From assembly GCA_039707655.1 (NCBI GenBank), contig CM077674.1, positions 241,849,904 to 241,913,903 on the forward strand: a stretch of DNA of 64,000 nucleotides. The letters are read 5' to 3'. The stretch's first letter is position 1; every line of letters starts with the position of its first letter. Position numbers and translations under genes: made by a program. Below are positions 11,560 through 22,515 of the stretch, one piece after another. This DNA is from Elymus sibiricus (Eukaryota > Streptophyta > Magnoliopsida > Poales > Poaceae). Below the pieces are notes generated by a model. The model was not told the DNA's origin and did no database searches. It was given only the letters and a program-made list of their open reading frames with translations.

Positions 11560-11976
11560 AAGATGCTCCAAGATACCGCCGCACGTACCATCGTGGAGGG
11601 GCTCTTGTAGGGTAGCGGATGATATGCAGCACTTTTATCTGAAACTCCAAATCCGTGGAGGTGGCAGGGAACCTGTCGTCGTCAGACTCCGAGTCCTCGC
11701 CGCGCTCGCCGTTTCCATCGCTGGAGGAGAGGCGCGCGAGCCAGCAGCTACCGTGGAGGTGGCCGCTGACGCAGATGAAGTACTCGAGGCGGCCCTCGTG
11801 GGCGCCGAGGCGGCGGCACGTGCTGCGGGGCGCGAGGCTGGCCGCCGTGACGCTCCAGACGCAGGCGCCGCAGTAGGGGCAGCGCACGCGGGGCTCCAGC
11901 GGGGCGCGGCCGCCCAGCGCACGCGGATCCAGCGCTGGCGCACGTAGAACAGCGCCTCCGCCGTCGATCCCGCCAT
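11560..11976 (-). pseudogene. Captured EID1-like F-box C-terminal fragment
   Basis: Minus strand. ATG at 11976 opens MAGSTAEALFYVRQRWIRVR, then the frame slips near 11910 into a frame reading RVRCPYCGACVWSVTAASLA, then GAHEGRLEYFICVSGHLHG and CWLARLSSSD followed by an acidic stretch. The CPYC...CVW, RLG.(Y/H)(E/D).RLEYF(I/V)C(V)(N/S)GH(L)HG pattern is what I associate with plant EID1-like F-box proteins (light and ABA signalling). The F-box itself is absent. The block is far more GC-rich than the rest of the element and is preceded by a CT-rich stretch ending TTTGCAG. It lies wholly inside a CACTA element, so transduplication of a host gene is the simplest explanation. The frameshift and missing F-box make it non-functional as an F-box protein. 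Confidence 0.5.
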
Positions 11977-12390
11977 CCAGGGGTGCCTGCAAAGAGAGAG
12001 AGGGGATTCAGAGAGAGAAATCGAGAGAAAGAGGCAGTGGGGGAAGAGAGAGAGAGAGGGGGAGAGGGGGGAGAGAGTGGGTGTGAGTGGGTGGGATGAC
12101 AGGACGAGGGGGGAGAGGGTGAGGGGGTGTGGGCCGTTGGATCTGGGAGTATCCGACGGTCTCTGATGCTTGATCCGCGTGACATGCCCATAGACCAATC
12201 AGAACAAAGTACAAGCTTTGATGACGTTATGACCATCTAAATTGGTCGTAATCGATTAACAATAGGCGGCTGCTACTAGTTAGCCAGATGATTTTGTCTA
12301 GAACTCATCCGCCTAGCTAGCCACCCGATCTGTGCATTGGTGGTCGTTCGATCACATCAATATGTCATGACAGCACCGAGCGTGAAAAAG

Positions 12391-12537
12391 CTTCAACGCA
12401 GCACCGATGACATCCCCACGAAGCTCCATTGCAGCTCTCAACGGCGCGCCAAGAGCTCCAACGCAGCACCACGGCGCCCGGCGAAGCTCCATTGCAGCGT
12501 CGGGGAGCTCCAACGCAGCACCACGACGCCCGGCGGT
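12391..12537. repeat. Short tandem repeat of AGCTCCAACGCAGCACCACG units
   Basis: Two and a half copies of a ~62-bp unit containing GAAGCTCCATTGCAGC and AGCTCCAACGCAGCACCACG. Located in the interior of the nested CACTA element. Confidence 0.65.
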
Positions 12538-12599
12538 AAGTTTCCATCTCTTTTTATGACAATGTTTAAGTACTGTTCCCTCGAATAACTAGAGGTAGT

Positions 12600-14715
12600 T
12601 TCATACTAGGTGGGATTTTCGTCGATTCACTAGGAAGCGGGTCAAATTTGAACTACAGCTGCCTCATAGTTTGCTCTTTATTTTTTTTTAAAATCATTTC
12701 TAGGTACTGAAGTATCTATTTCATTAGAGATACTCTAAAAGTTTTGCAAGATTCAACCCCTAGCTACGAACGGTCATGCCCGCCGTTTGACCGCATTTTG
12801 AAACGGGCATAGGAAATTCAAAAAAATAATTGAAAACGTTCGCATTGTGTCTTTATATGTGACCTAGTTTTCAGGAAAAATAACAAACTTGGACTACGGC
12901 AAATGTCTTAAAAAAGTGTTCTCAGAAATGAGCTATCATCTATGAAGATCCATGGTTTTCAAGGCAAATGGCCAATGTTATGGTAACATTCATGGCATAG
13001 TTTGTTCAAATGATACCATATTTCGCACAAGTTTGCATCTTGGAATTATAAACAATGTTGCCAAAGTGAGTTTTCATTTTCTTTGCACGAAAAATCCATT
13101 TTCCATTTTTCGAGTGCCCAAAATGAGTTTTTTTGTGAAGGACCTACCAAATATTTGTTGCAAAATTGGACCAAATCATTTTTCTAAAATTTTAAGTCAT
13201 ATTTAATGTACAATTGACCATGTTTTTAGGTATTAAAAACTTTTGATCCACCTCTCGTGAAAAAGACAAATTTCCGCCGATTCAGCGGGAAGCGGGTCAA
13301 ATTTGAACTACAGCAGCCTCATAGTTTGCTCTTTATTTTTTCCAAAAATCATTTCTAGGTACATATGTATCTATTTAATCAGAGAAACTCCAAAATTTTT
13401 GCAAGATTCAACCCCTAGCTACGAACGGTCATGCCCGTCGTTTTGACCGCATATTGAAACGGACACAAGAAATTCAAAAAAAATCAAAAAAATTGAAAAC
13501 CTTCGCATTGTGTCATTATATGTGACCTAGTTTCCAGGAAAAATAAAAAACTTGGACTACGGCCAATGTCTTAAAAAAATGTTCTTAGAAACGAGCTATC
13601 ATGTAGGAAGATCCATGGCTTTCAAGACAAATGGCCACTGTTATGGCAACATTCATGGCATAGTTTGTTCAAATGAGATCATATTTTGCACAAGGGTGCA
13701 TCTTGGAATGGCAAACAATGTTGCCTAAGAAAGTTTTTATTTTCTTTGCACGAAAAATTCATTTTTCATTTTTCGAGTGCCCAAAATGAGTTTTTTGTGA
13801 AGGATCTACCATATATTTGTTGCAAAATTGGGCCAAATCAATTTTATAAAATATTAGGCCATATTTAATGTACAATTGACCAAATGGTTGGGTGCCAAAA
13901 GCTTTCGATCCATCTCTCGTTAAAAAGACAAATTTCCGCCGATTCAGTTGGAAGCGGGTCAAATTTGAACTGCAGCTGCCTCATAGTTTGCTCTTTATTT
14001 TTTCCAAAAATCATTTCTAGGTACATAAGTATCTATTTAATAAGAGAAACTCCAAAAGTTTTCCAAGATTCAACCAGTAGCTACGAACGGTCATGCCCGC
14101 CGTTTTGACCGCATTTTGAAACGGGCATGAAAAATTCATAAAAAATCAAAAAATTGGAAAACCTTCGCATTGTGTCATTATATGTGACCAAGTTACCAGG
14201 AAAAATAATAAACTTGGACTACGGCAATTATTATTTTTAAAGTGTTCTCAGAAATGAGCTATCATGTGTGAAGATGCATGGCTTTCAAGCCAAATGATCA
14301 ATCTTATGGCCACATTCATGGCATAGTTTGTTCAAATGATCTCATATTGTGCACAAGGGTGCATCTTAGAATGGCAAACAATGTTGCCTAAGGAAATTTT
14401 CATTTTCTTTGGACGAAAATTTCATTTTCCATTTTTCGAGTGCCCAAAATGAGTTTTTTTTTGTGAAGGACCTACCATATATTTGTTGCAGAATTGGACC
14501 AAATCAAGTTTCTAAAATATTAGGCCATATTTAATGTACAATTGACCAAATGGTTGCGTGTCAAAAGTTTTGATCCACCTCTCGTGAAAAAGACAAATTT
14601 CCGCCAATTCAGAAGGAAGCGGGTCAAATTTGAACTGCAGCTGCCTTATAGTTTGCTCTTTATTTTTTCCAAAAATCATTTCTAGGTACATAAGTATCTA
14701 TTTAATCAGAGATAC
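12600..14715. repeat. Tandem array, ~660-bp unit, about 3.2 copies
   Basis: The anchor GAAGCGGGTCAAATTTGAAC, preceded by GATTCA or AATTCA, recurs with the preceding base at 12624, 13279, 13941 and 14606 (spacings 655, 662, 665). Units also share TCATAGTTTGCTCTTTATTT, ACGAACGGTCATGCCCG and TATATTTGTTGCAAAATTGG. It is internal to the nested CACTA element; small ORFs recur in each unit and are not genes. Confidence 0.92.
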
Positions 14716-14959
14716 ATGGTGTGGTGGCAAGATGTCGAGGTTTGGACGGTAGCCGAGGGCCCCAACTCCAGAGCGCGTAAACTGGCATGCCAGCCGCGTG
14801 GTCACCGCATGACCATGGTGTTGCCACGCGTTCTGGGCGGCCTAGGCATGTCTGGTGGGTTGGGCACTCCCCCGGTAGGTTTAAATGGAAGAAGAATACA
14901 ACAGAAGAATCTCACGAGGAGACTGAACGAAGCTCAAAAATGAATTAGCAGCCAAGTGT

Positions 14960-16300
14960 TTGATTAGCGGTGGGGGAAATGCACATGGCCAATGGGCCTG
15001 AGTTTTTGCTGAGGATGATCATCTACTAAGGAGACTGTCTTGGCAAATTTTCAGCTCAAATGGAGGAGCCTAGGTGGCACTTGCTTTGCAAAGTACCACA
15101 CTGGACAGAAATATGGATGTTGAAGCTGGGATCAAATGAATGAATGGATTGAGCTGAAATTTGGTGGAGGATGGTCATTTCGGCATAGGAAAGCACTGTA
15201 AAATTTGATACCATTTGGACATGCCAAAGTGGTACTTCCTTCATAATGCTCTTCTCTGGACAGAAATTTGGGAAAATTATTGAGAGAAATTGGCTTAATG
15301 AAATGAGCTCAAATTTGGTGGAGGGAAGTTATATAGGTAGGAACATGCCCTGGTAAAGTTTAAGCAATAATTAAGCAATATAAAATATAGTTGCTTCACA
15401 AACTAAAAATATGACCAGAATAAAAGATTGGATGATGAGCTCACATGGATTGCTGGATAGAGCTCAAATTTTGTGGAGAGTGATGATTTGAGCATATGGA
15501 AGATTTGGAAAAATCTCAGATCATTTGGATAATCCTAGCTAGTATTTCCTTCACAAAGCTTCTCTCTGGATAGAAAGTTTGGAAATTTGATGAGGAAGAT
15601 TTACTAAGCAAATGGAGCTGAATATTGGCATGTGGCAATGATCTGGATATGGAAGAGTGCCCAAAAAGTTTAAGGGCAATAGGAGGGGTCTAGATAGCAC
15701 TTGCTTTGCAATGTGCCAATCTGGCCAGAAAATAGAAATTGAAGCTGGGCTTACATAGATGATTGGATTGAGCTGCAATTTGGAGGAGGATCATAATTTG
15801 GGCATATGAAGGCACTGTAAAATTTCATACCGTTTGGATAAATAAAAATGGTACTTCCTTCACAATGATCTCCACTGAACAGAAAATTGGGAAAAATATT
15901 GAGGGAAATTGGCTAAATTAAATGATTTAAAATTTGGTGGAGGGAGGTTCGATGGGCAGGGTCATGTCCTGGTAAATGTTCAGCAATTATAAAGCAATAT
16001 AAAATATAGTTGCTTCACAAACTGAAAATATTACTAGAAACAAAGATTGGATGGTGAGCTCACATGGATTGTTAGATGGGGCTCAAATTTTGTGGAGAGC
16101 TATGATTTGGGCATATAGAAGATGTGGAAAAAATTCAGCTGATTAGGATATGCCTAGCTAGTACTTCCTTCACAAAGCTTCTAGCTGAACAGAAATTTTG
16201 GAAATTTGCTGAGGAAGATTTACTAGGAAAATGGAGCTGAATTTTGTCATGAGGCAATGATTTGGATAGGAAAGAGTGCCCAAAATTTTTTAGGGCAATC
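14960..16300. repeat. Degenerate tandem repeat, ~620-bp unit, two copies
   Basis: Blocks such as GGATTGAGCTGAAATTTGGTGGAGGAT / GGATTGAGCTGCAATTTGGAGGAGGAT (compared in parts) recur near 15147 and 15768, with GGTACTTCCTTCA and AAATATAGTTGCTTCACAAACT also repeated. Shorter internal similarities suggest older sub-units. Internal to the nested CACTA element. Confidence 0.65.
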
Positions 16301-16822
16301 AAGAAAATATAAATAGCACTTTCTACACAAAGTGCTGTTCTGAACAGAATAGGAAAATGAATATTCCTGAATTATTTTTGAACTAGGCAAGGAAGGTTTT
16401 TGACATATTTGAGGAAAATATGATCCAAAGAATTTATGAGAATTTTTTGGGAATTTTGGGAATGACAGAAATGTAGGCTGCTTCACAACCTAGGGCAAAA
16501 ATTGACACATGGACATGACACATAGGCAAAACTGATGAGGTGGCGCCTAGTCATAGCAATGCACCACAATTTACAAGGCTATGACCATCTATATTGGTTG
16601 TGATCAGCTAGAAATAAGGCAGCGGACCAGTGTTGTCTGCTTTACGACCATTTCGTGTAAGGAAATTACGACCTTTCTGACCAAAATGGTCGTTATGGTT
16701 TAGGGTTTGGAGCCCCCCGAACGGCTTATGACCAATTGGTCTCAAATGGTCGTAGATTTACGACCATTTCTTCCAGGGTCACTGACAGAAGGTCACAAGT
16801 TGACATATTTCTTGTAGTGTCT

Positions 16823-17888
16823 GTCGTAGACGTCGTCCCCGCGTCCCCTCCATCCCCGTCGTCCTCGCGTCCCCGGCCGGACTCCCATCCGAGGTAACTC
16901 TCCTCCCTCCTCCCTCCCCTTCCTCCACTCTTCGGAAACTATGCACAAGCTAGCTAGTTTGTAGATTATAATGTAGTTTCTTGGGAAATATAAACCCTAG
17001 CTAGTTTGTACATTATAATGTAGTTTGTACTGTATCATTTCAGAAACTATGCACAAGCTAGGGCATTCCAATTGAATGTCCTGAGTTGTATTTCAATAGC
17101 TCTAATTAGGGACGATGTTGATACAAACCCTAGTTAATGAGAAAAGATACAGTACTTTGGTATAGAAATGTTGTACTTCAAATTTATCCCCTCGAGCGGG
17201 GGTTTTGCAGGGAACTTACGAGTTCCTATGTTTTGCCGGAATGTTGATTAATTTCCGTTCCGGAAAATTTCGGGCACTCGATATGTCCTATATTTGGCGA
17301 AGGTTATGACAAAATTTTCCGTGGATGATGAAGTGTGGAACTCGTAAATTTAATTTTTTTATGTCATTATTTGATATATGTAATTTAATTGATGCTTAGA
17401 GTTGACTTTCAGTCTGATGAGGCTCCTTGTGTGATAGATTGATGTTCTTGAGGGAAGGATCCCGACTGTTGTTGTGGGGTTCGCTTCTCCTTCTTTTCCT
17501 TGTGCGAGACCTTTTGGTAATGCACTCGGGAAAGAAGGAGAAGCGACCATCACCGACGGTCAAAATATTAGTGAGGGAGTGCCCACCATATACACCACCA
17601 GAGATGAGAGTTGTTCAAGGGAAACTCGACAGACCGAAAGTCAACCCATGATGAACAGTGATCTATGTGTTGACTTCTTAGAATTGATTAATTACTGTCA
17701 ATCCAGTGGCAATGTAGGTGTCCTCTCTTCTACTATTTCATTTGTACATGTTTGCATAATTTGTTGGCTCCTGAGTCCTTTTACGTGCCCCTTCTCTTTT
17801 TAGTATTGTTCTACGATCGTTAAGAATCTAATTAATTTAATTATGTGCTCCTTCTTTGCTAGTTTTTAGGACGTTCGCCATCGACTCC
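16823..17888 (+). other. Leader/intron-like stretch of the outer CACTA's ORF
   Basis: GC-rich 16823-16885 ends in CGAG|GTAACTC, a plausible donor, followed by AT-rich DNA. Around 17560-17650 a coding-like block reads CPPYTPPEMRVVQGKLDRPK. It may be 5' exon material of the ORF at 17889. No stronger statement is possible. Confidence 0.3.
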
Positions 17889-18374
17889 ATGCCTCATCGT
17901 CATGCCTCCCATGCCGCACCCTCATCATCCACTCCTCCGCGAGAGGAGCTGGGAGTCCCTACATCGGTCATGGCCCGGGAAGCAAGGATTTGGGATGCGG
18001 TATAGAGATGGTGGAAGTGCATGGAGGAGCTGAAGAACATGCGGGCTCTCGCAGGCGAGAACCCAGACCTCGCGAAGGACTTGCAAGTTTGCAAAAATCG
18101 CATGCTTAGTGAATTGAGAAATGCAGCAGATGTTGTCATATCGGAGGCCAACGATGAAGAGCGTGCACGGATGCCGGTTCAGAGCAGACTAGAATTGGTC
18201 CTCAGATGGGCACAACACGAGATGAAATCTCCGATTCAGGTTCAGAGAGCCCGATGGGGATGTATGTTGGGGCTATTGACGCCAAGAATGCCCCATCCAC
18301 CACCATTGAGGATGGATATGCCCCAACCAGCTCTGACCGTCCGACGAGTAGGTGTTTCTAGAGTGCAGCTTTGA
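17889..18374 (+). pseudogene. Broken ORF carried by the outer CACTA element
   Basis: ATG at 17889 (MPHRHASHAAPSSST...) is in frame with a helical segment (KCMEELKNMRALAGENPDLA, then KDLQVCKNRMLSELRNAADV) and ends with TGA at 18372. A single TAG at 18003-18005 interrupts it. Glu/Lys/Leu periodicity suggests a coiled coil. The family is not recognised. Because it sits in a non-autonomous CACTA element it is either a resident element gene or a captured host fragment. Confidence 0.4.
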
Positions 18375-18474
18375 GAACATTTCTATTTAGTTTGCATGTT
18401 AGTTAAGTGTGTTGAACATATGTTAAATAATATCCCATTATATTTTGCTAGCCCAGAAATTTGCACAATGCACT

Positions 18475-18511
<37 letters not shown>

Positions 18512-18512
18512 G
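18475..18512. repeat. (GAT)n microsatellite, ~12 repeats
   Basis: Perfect ATG/GAT trinucleotide run 3' of the broken ORF. On the minus strand it reads as poly-His in a chance ORF. Confidence 0.95.
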
Positions 18513-18839
18513 ATATTGTTGTATGATATACTTTCAATGTTGTATGTATATGTTGGACTGTATAAAAACCTGTATAACTGTTGTTTAAATATAGCACAAA
18601 CACGTAGGAAAAAATATGCATAGGTAGTAGTAGCGCGGGGTCCAGACCCGCGCTACAGATAAGTATTAGTAGCACGGGTGGGACCCACACTACTACTAGC
18701 AGAAGTAGTAGTAGCGCGGGCTCGGACCCCGCACTACTAATAGCCACTTAGCTGCAGCGCGCTAGTAATAGCGCGGCCACCCGCGGTACTACGAGCCTTT
18801 TACCCCGCGCCACTACTAGGCGTATCCCTAGTAGTGCAT

Positions 18840-19430
18840 GTTCCTTTGGGCTAACCAAGCACAACCAATTAGAAAAGTACATTGGTAAAATGACATTGAA
18901 GCTGGTCAAAGGGGTAGATTTGTCGGTCAAACGGGTCAGGATTGGGCTCTCTGGTGTCTTGGGAGGGTAGGAATCCCACCAAAACTTGCATTGTGTCCTA
19001 ATACATGTCTACAAGTGTGGTTGGATGTTTAAATAGGCAATACCTAGCACCCGAGTGTGAACCGCTTCACGGACGGGCACTAGCGCCTGCACTTAGAGCG
19101 GGAAACTGCCACCACGGCTAACCTGGAGGGAATCTTGTGATAAGTTGGGATCAGACTTTGTTTTCCATGTTCCTATGGCCTAACCTAGCACAACCAAGTA
19201 GAAAAGTACATTGGTGAAATGACGTTCAACGCCGATCAAAGGGGTAGATTTGCCGGTCAAACGGGTCAGGGCTCGGTCGCTCCGAGGTCTTTGGAGGGTA
19301 GGAATCCCACCCAAACTTGTATTGTGTCCTAACACATGTATACAAGTGTGGTTGCATGTTTAAATAGGCAATACCCAGCTCCAGAGTGTGACCCGCTTCA
19401 CGGACGACACTAACACCGAAGGAATGTTCA
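18840..19430. repeat. 330-bp tandem repeat: end of unit 1, unit 2, partial unit 3
   Basis: The anchor TAGATTTG(T/C)CGGTCAAACGG occurs at 18915 and 19245 (spacing 330). Units share AGGAATCCCACC, TTTAAATAGGCAATACC and CACGGACGG. Unit 2 holds the uninterrupted version of the site hit by the outer CACTA element in unit 1. Confidence 0.9.
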
Positions 19431-19470
19431 ACACTTTTGTTGTTGTATGAATATTCCTGACTACTCAGAA

Positions 19471-19690
19471 CGTGGTAAAATCCTAAAAAATTTACACGGT
19501 AAATATACAAGAGTTATAAGCCAAGTGGTATTTTTTTCCAGAATATATAGAGTTGCAGAAGTATGTTAATTTCTTCCTCTTTATAGATTGTTCTATTTAG
19601 ACAGATTGTTGTTATAGTTGCATTGTTTGCTCATGTTTGTTCGTTTAATGTTTATATTACTGGATAGAAATTTATGTCACGGTAATTCAT
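19471..19690. repeat. Dispersed direct repeat, copy 2 (mate at 7628-7845)
   Basis: Same blocks as 7628-7845 in the same orientation. It marks the other side of the 330-bp units. Confidence 0.75.
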
Positions 19691-20010
19691 GCTGACATGC
19701 CAGACCAGGGTTTGAGTGCATGCGATCACAGGACTCCCTCCCGCCTGCTCGACATTGGGGGACGAGCACCCTACGCCCTGAACCTTCCTGCGTGACTGCC
19801 CGGTTTGTGAGACAGGTGCCACATCAAAGTTGTGCATTGGGTATTTAAACATCACACCGCCCTTTCATAGATATATCTGGGCCACATGCAGGCCGGGGTT
19901 GTAACGCCCCGGACACACCCGCCGGTTACTGGCCATTACTCATGGCAGGATCTAAACTCGCCCCACAGATCAACACTACTATTTCCTATGCACTTTGTCC
20001 TCACCAGTCG

Positions 20011-20079
20011 ACACCCATCCTGAAATTGCTCCAAGCTAAGCACGCTTAACTTTGGAGTTCTTTCCGAATGGGCTCCCGG
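20011..20079 (-). other. 5S rRNA-like segment in Cassandra left LTR
   Basis: The minus strand matches the 5S core: AACTCCAAAGTTAAGCGTGC, then AGGATGGGTG. The middle section (GAGAGTAGTACT in 5S) is replaced by CTTGGAGCAATTTC. It is a degenerate, retrotransposon-borne copy, not an rRNA gene. Confidence 0.75.
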
Positions 20080-20454
20080 AAAAGAAGGAATTCCTTATTG
20101 ATATGAGTAGTCTACCATCCCTATTAAGTCAGGCTCTCACATACACCCCACTGAAAGGAACCGATGTCCTCGTCGGGCCACAGGAACGTTCCATCTTGTC
20201 ACACGTCTGTGCGTCCAGTCTAGCACATGTGCCATGACGGGCCACAAACGTCATGCACAACATGACCGCGCACCTGACCCACAAACATCCGTGTAACCGC
20301 GAGGGCCAGCTCTAATACCAACCTGTAACGCCCCGGATACACCCGCCGGTTATTGGCCGTTACTCCTGGCGGGATCTAGACTGGCCCCATAGATCGACAA
20401 TAGTCTTTTCAGCGCACTTTTTCCTCACTCGTGCGCACCTGGGACCAAGTACCT

Positions 20455-20522
20455 CACCCATCCTGAAATTGCTCCAAGCTGAGCACGCTTAACTTTGGAG
20501 TTCTTTCGGATGGGCTCCCGGA
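20455..20522 (-). other. 5S rRNA-like segment in Cassandra right LTR
   Basis: Same arrangement as in the left LTR, with GATGGG restored beside the AACTCC core (GGATGGGCTCC on the plus strand), slightly closer to 5S than the other copy. Confidence 0.75.
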
Positions 20523-21724
20523 AAAGAAGAAATTCCTTATCGATATGAGTAGTCTATCATCCCTATTAAGGCAGGCTCTCACATGGGCGGTCTTCGGGCC
20601 ATCCCTGACGCGGTTTTTGACGCTGCAGACATCCGTGGGCCTGGGCGGTCTACGGCGTTGACCGGCAGCTAGAACGGTTTGACCGGAGGATATTCCTCTT
20701 GGTTTGTGTCACGACATGTCATGTTGACATGCCAGACTAGGTTTGAGTGCATGCAATCACAGGACACCCTCCCGCCAGCTCGATGTGAGCGGGACGAGCA
20801 CCCTACGCCCTGAACCTTCCTGCGTGACTGTCCGGTTTGTGAGAGAGGTGCCACATCAAAGTTGTGCATTGGATACTTAAACATCGCAGCACCCTTTCAT
20901 AGATATATTTGGGCCACATGCTGGCCGGGGCGGTCTTCGAGCACTCCCTGGCGCGATTTTCAATGTTTCGGCCATCCGTGGGCCCGGGTGGTCTACGGCG
21001 TTGACGGACAGCTAGAGGGGTTTGATCGGGGGATATTCCTCTTGGTATGTGTCACGATAGGTGCTGACATGCCAGACCAGTTTTGAGCGCATGCGATCAC
21101 ATGACTCCCTCCCGCCTGCTCAATGTGGTGGGACGAGCACCCTAGGCCCTGAACCTTTCTTGGTGACTGTCCGGTTTGTGAGAGAGGTGCCACATCAAAG
21201 TTGTGAACTGTGTATTTAAACATCACACCAACCTTTCATAGATATATCTGGGCCACATGCAGGAAGGGGCGGTCTTCAGGCCCTTCCTGGCGCGGTTTTC
21301 GATGTTGCTACCATCCGTGGGCCCGGGCGGTCTACGATGTTGACCGGAAGCTAGAGGGGTTTGACCGAGCGATATTCCTATTAGTCTGTGTTACGGTAAG
21401 TCATGCTGACATGCCAGACTAGTTTTGAGCGCATGCGATCATAGGACTCACTTTCGCCTGCTCGATGTGGGGGGACGAGCACCCTACGCCATGTACCTTC
21501 CTACATGATTGTCCGGTTTGTGAGACAGATGCCACATCAAAGTTGTGCATTGGGTACTTAAACTTCACACCACGTTTCCGGTCTTACCGAACAAGTGATT
21601 CATCAAATCGCGTCAAGGTTGAGAACAACATATTCTTTTGCATGTGATCCTAATATGGGTACACTAGGGGGTGTGAAGAGTATAAGGCAATACCCCACAA
21701 CTTCACTAGTAGAAAATAGGGCAT

Positions 21725-21909
21725 CAGTCCCGGTTCCATAGGGCCTTTAGTCCCGGTTCTGCAACCGGGACAAAACAATCGGGACTAAAGGCCCCCACTT
21801 TTAGTCCCGGTTGGGTTATGAACCGGGACTAAAGGAGCTCCACGTGGCCGCTGTGGGCGCCCAGGCAGGAGGACCTCTAGTCCCGGTTGGTAACACCAAC
21901 CGGGACTAG
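21725..21909. promoter_or_regulatory. Left subterminal palindromic array of CACTA copy 1
   Basis: About seven motif copies in both orientations (GTCCCGGTTC, TTTAGTCCCGGTTC, AACCGGGAC, TTTAGTCCCGGTTGG, AACCGGGACTAAAGG, TAGTCCCGGTTGG, AACCGGGACTAG). Paired copies form stem-loops. In En/Spm, TNPA binds such subterminal repeats. Confidence 0.85.
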
Positions 21910-22283
21910 AAGGGAGCCATGCGTCAGCAACTGCCAGGCGCTGGGGTTTTTGTTTTTTTTAAAGGAGGGGTTTAGGGGTTTTGGAGGGTTTAGGGGTTTC
22001 ATATTGTGTTTCCCCTTTTCTTTTTGTGTTTACCATTCAATTCCTTTACATTTAGGGTTTTCATTTTTATTTTATGCTTTTCATTTAACTCGACGCTAGC
22101 TACTACATATAGCAATGAAGGAACCATTACACAACATCGTCATGATCAATATATAGAGAGAAGTGACCTCTCTTTCTCCGTGCTTGGTCGAACAATAAGT
22201 TTTCGTATATCTATTCGACGCTACTACATATAGTACACATTCATGCATATATACAATATAACATCTCTTACGATCCCTAATAT

Positions 22284-22442
22284 CTAATTACCAATATCGC
22301 ATTGCAAATCCCGATGGTATTCTCCGTCTGTTGGTATGACATGTTCAACAAAGAATCCCGCCAATTCCTCTTGAATTGCTCGTATGCGATCAGTTGGTAG
22401 GAGTTCGCCCCGCTTCCGCCAGATCTAATTTAAAGAAGGGGT

Positions 22443-22515
<73 letters not shown>

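Larger units (their letters stand above)
8566..16819. mobile_element. Non-autonomous CACTA element, nested (TSD TCT)
   Basis: Starts CACTACAAGAAATATGGCAA at 8566 and ends TGACATATTTCTTGTAGTG at 16819, so the termini are inverted repeats. TCT flanks both sides (8563-8565 and 16820-16822). Subterminal motifs ACGACCA and GGTCGT cluster at 8575-8850 and 16580-16800. No transposase reading frame is visible in the 8254 bp. The interior holds host-gene-like fragments (minus strand, 9300-11980) and two long tandem arrays. It inserted into the outer element, hence is younger. Confidence 0.92.
8162..18836. mobile_element. Non-autonomous CACTA element, outer (TSD CAT)
   Basis: The left end is CACTACTAGGAAACCCCC at 8162 and the right end is ...TCCCTAGTAGTG at 18836. 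CAT flanks both sides (8159-8161 and 18837-18839). Subterminal repeats of GTAGTAGCGCGGG type in both orientations occupy 8210-8510 and 18620-18800. Another 8254-bp CACTA element is nested inside, so this one is only about 2.4 kb. An intact paralogous target at 19166-19168 (TTTTCCATGTTCC) confirms the insertion point. It has no transposase and would depend on one supplied in trans. It carries a broken ORF at 17889-18374. Confidence 0.9.
19900..20583 (-). mobile_element. Cassandra-type TRIM retrotransposon with 5S-like LTRs
   Basis: Two direct LTRs, 19900-20141 and 20324-20583, both start TGTAACGCCCCGGA and end GGCTCTCACA. The 182-bp internal region has no coding capacity. Next to the right LTR the minus strand reads GGTTGGTATTAGAGCTGG, one mismatch from the initiator-Met tRNA primer site TGGTATCAGAGC, so the element points leftward and the right LTR is the 5' LTR. 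Each LTR contains antisense 5S-like DNA (CACCCATCCT ... GCACGCTTAACTTTGGAGTT), the hallmark of Cassandra. The flanks are approximately GGGGT and TGGGC against GGGGC in empty paralogous units, consistent with a mutated 5-bp duplication. Replication would need enzymes in trans. Confidence 0.88.
19672..21600. repeat. Tandem array, ~340-bp unit, 4 copies
   Basis: The anchor ACATCAAAGTTGTG occurs at 19821, 20853, 21192 and 21534. Spacings are 339 and 342, and the first is 1032, which becomes 343 after subtracting the 684-bp TRIM and a 5-bp duplication. Units share TGACATGCCAGAC, GGGACGAGCACCCTA, CATAGATATAT(C/T)TGGGCCACATGC and GGTCTACG. The array abuts the complete CACTA element to the right. Confidence 0.9.

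Noticed and set aside
12952..14108. Repeated small ORFs in the 660-bp array
   Set aside because: Same peptide-like text in each tandem unit with shifting frames; non-coding repeat of the nested CACTA element.
18475..18512. Poly-His protein on the minus strand
   Set aside because: Simple translation of a (GAT)n microsatellite.
19998..20525. 5S rRNA gene call
   Set aside because: Similarity covers only part of 5S, the middle is replaced, and both copies sit in LTRs of a TRIM element.
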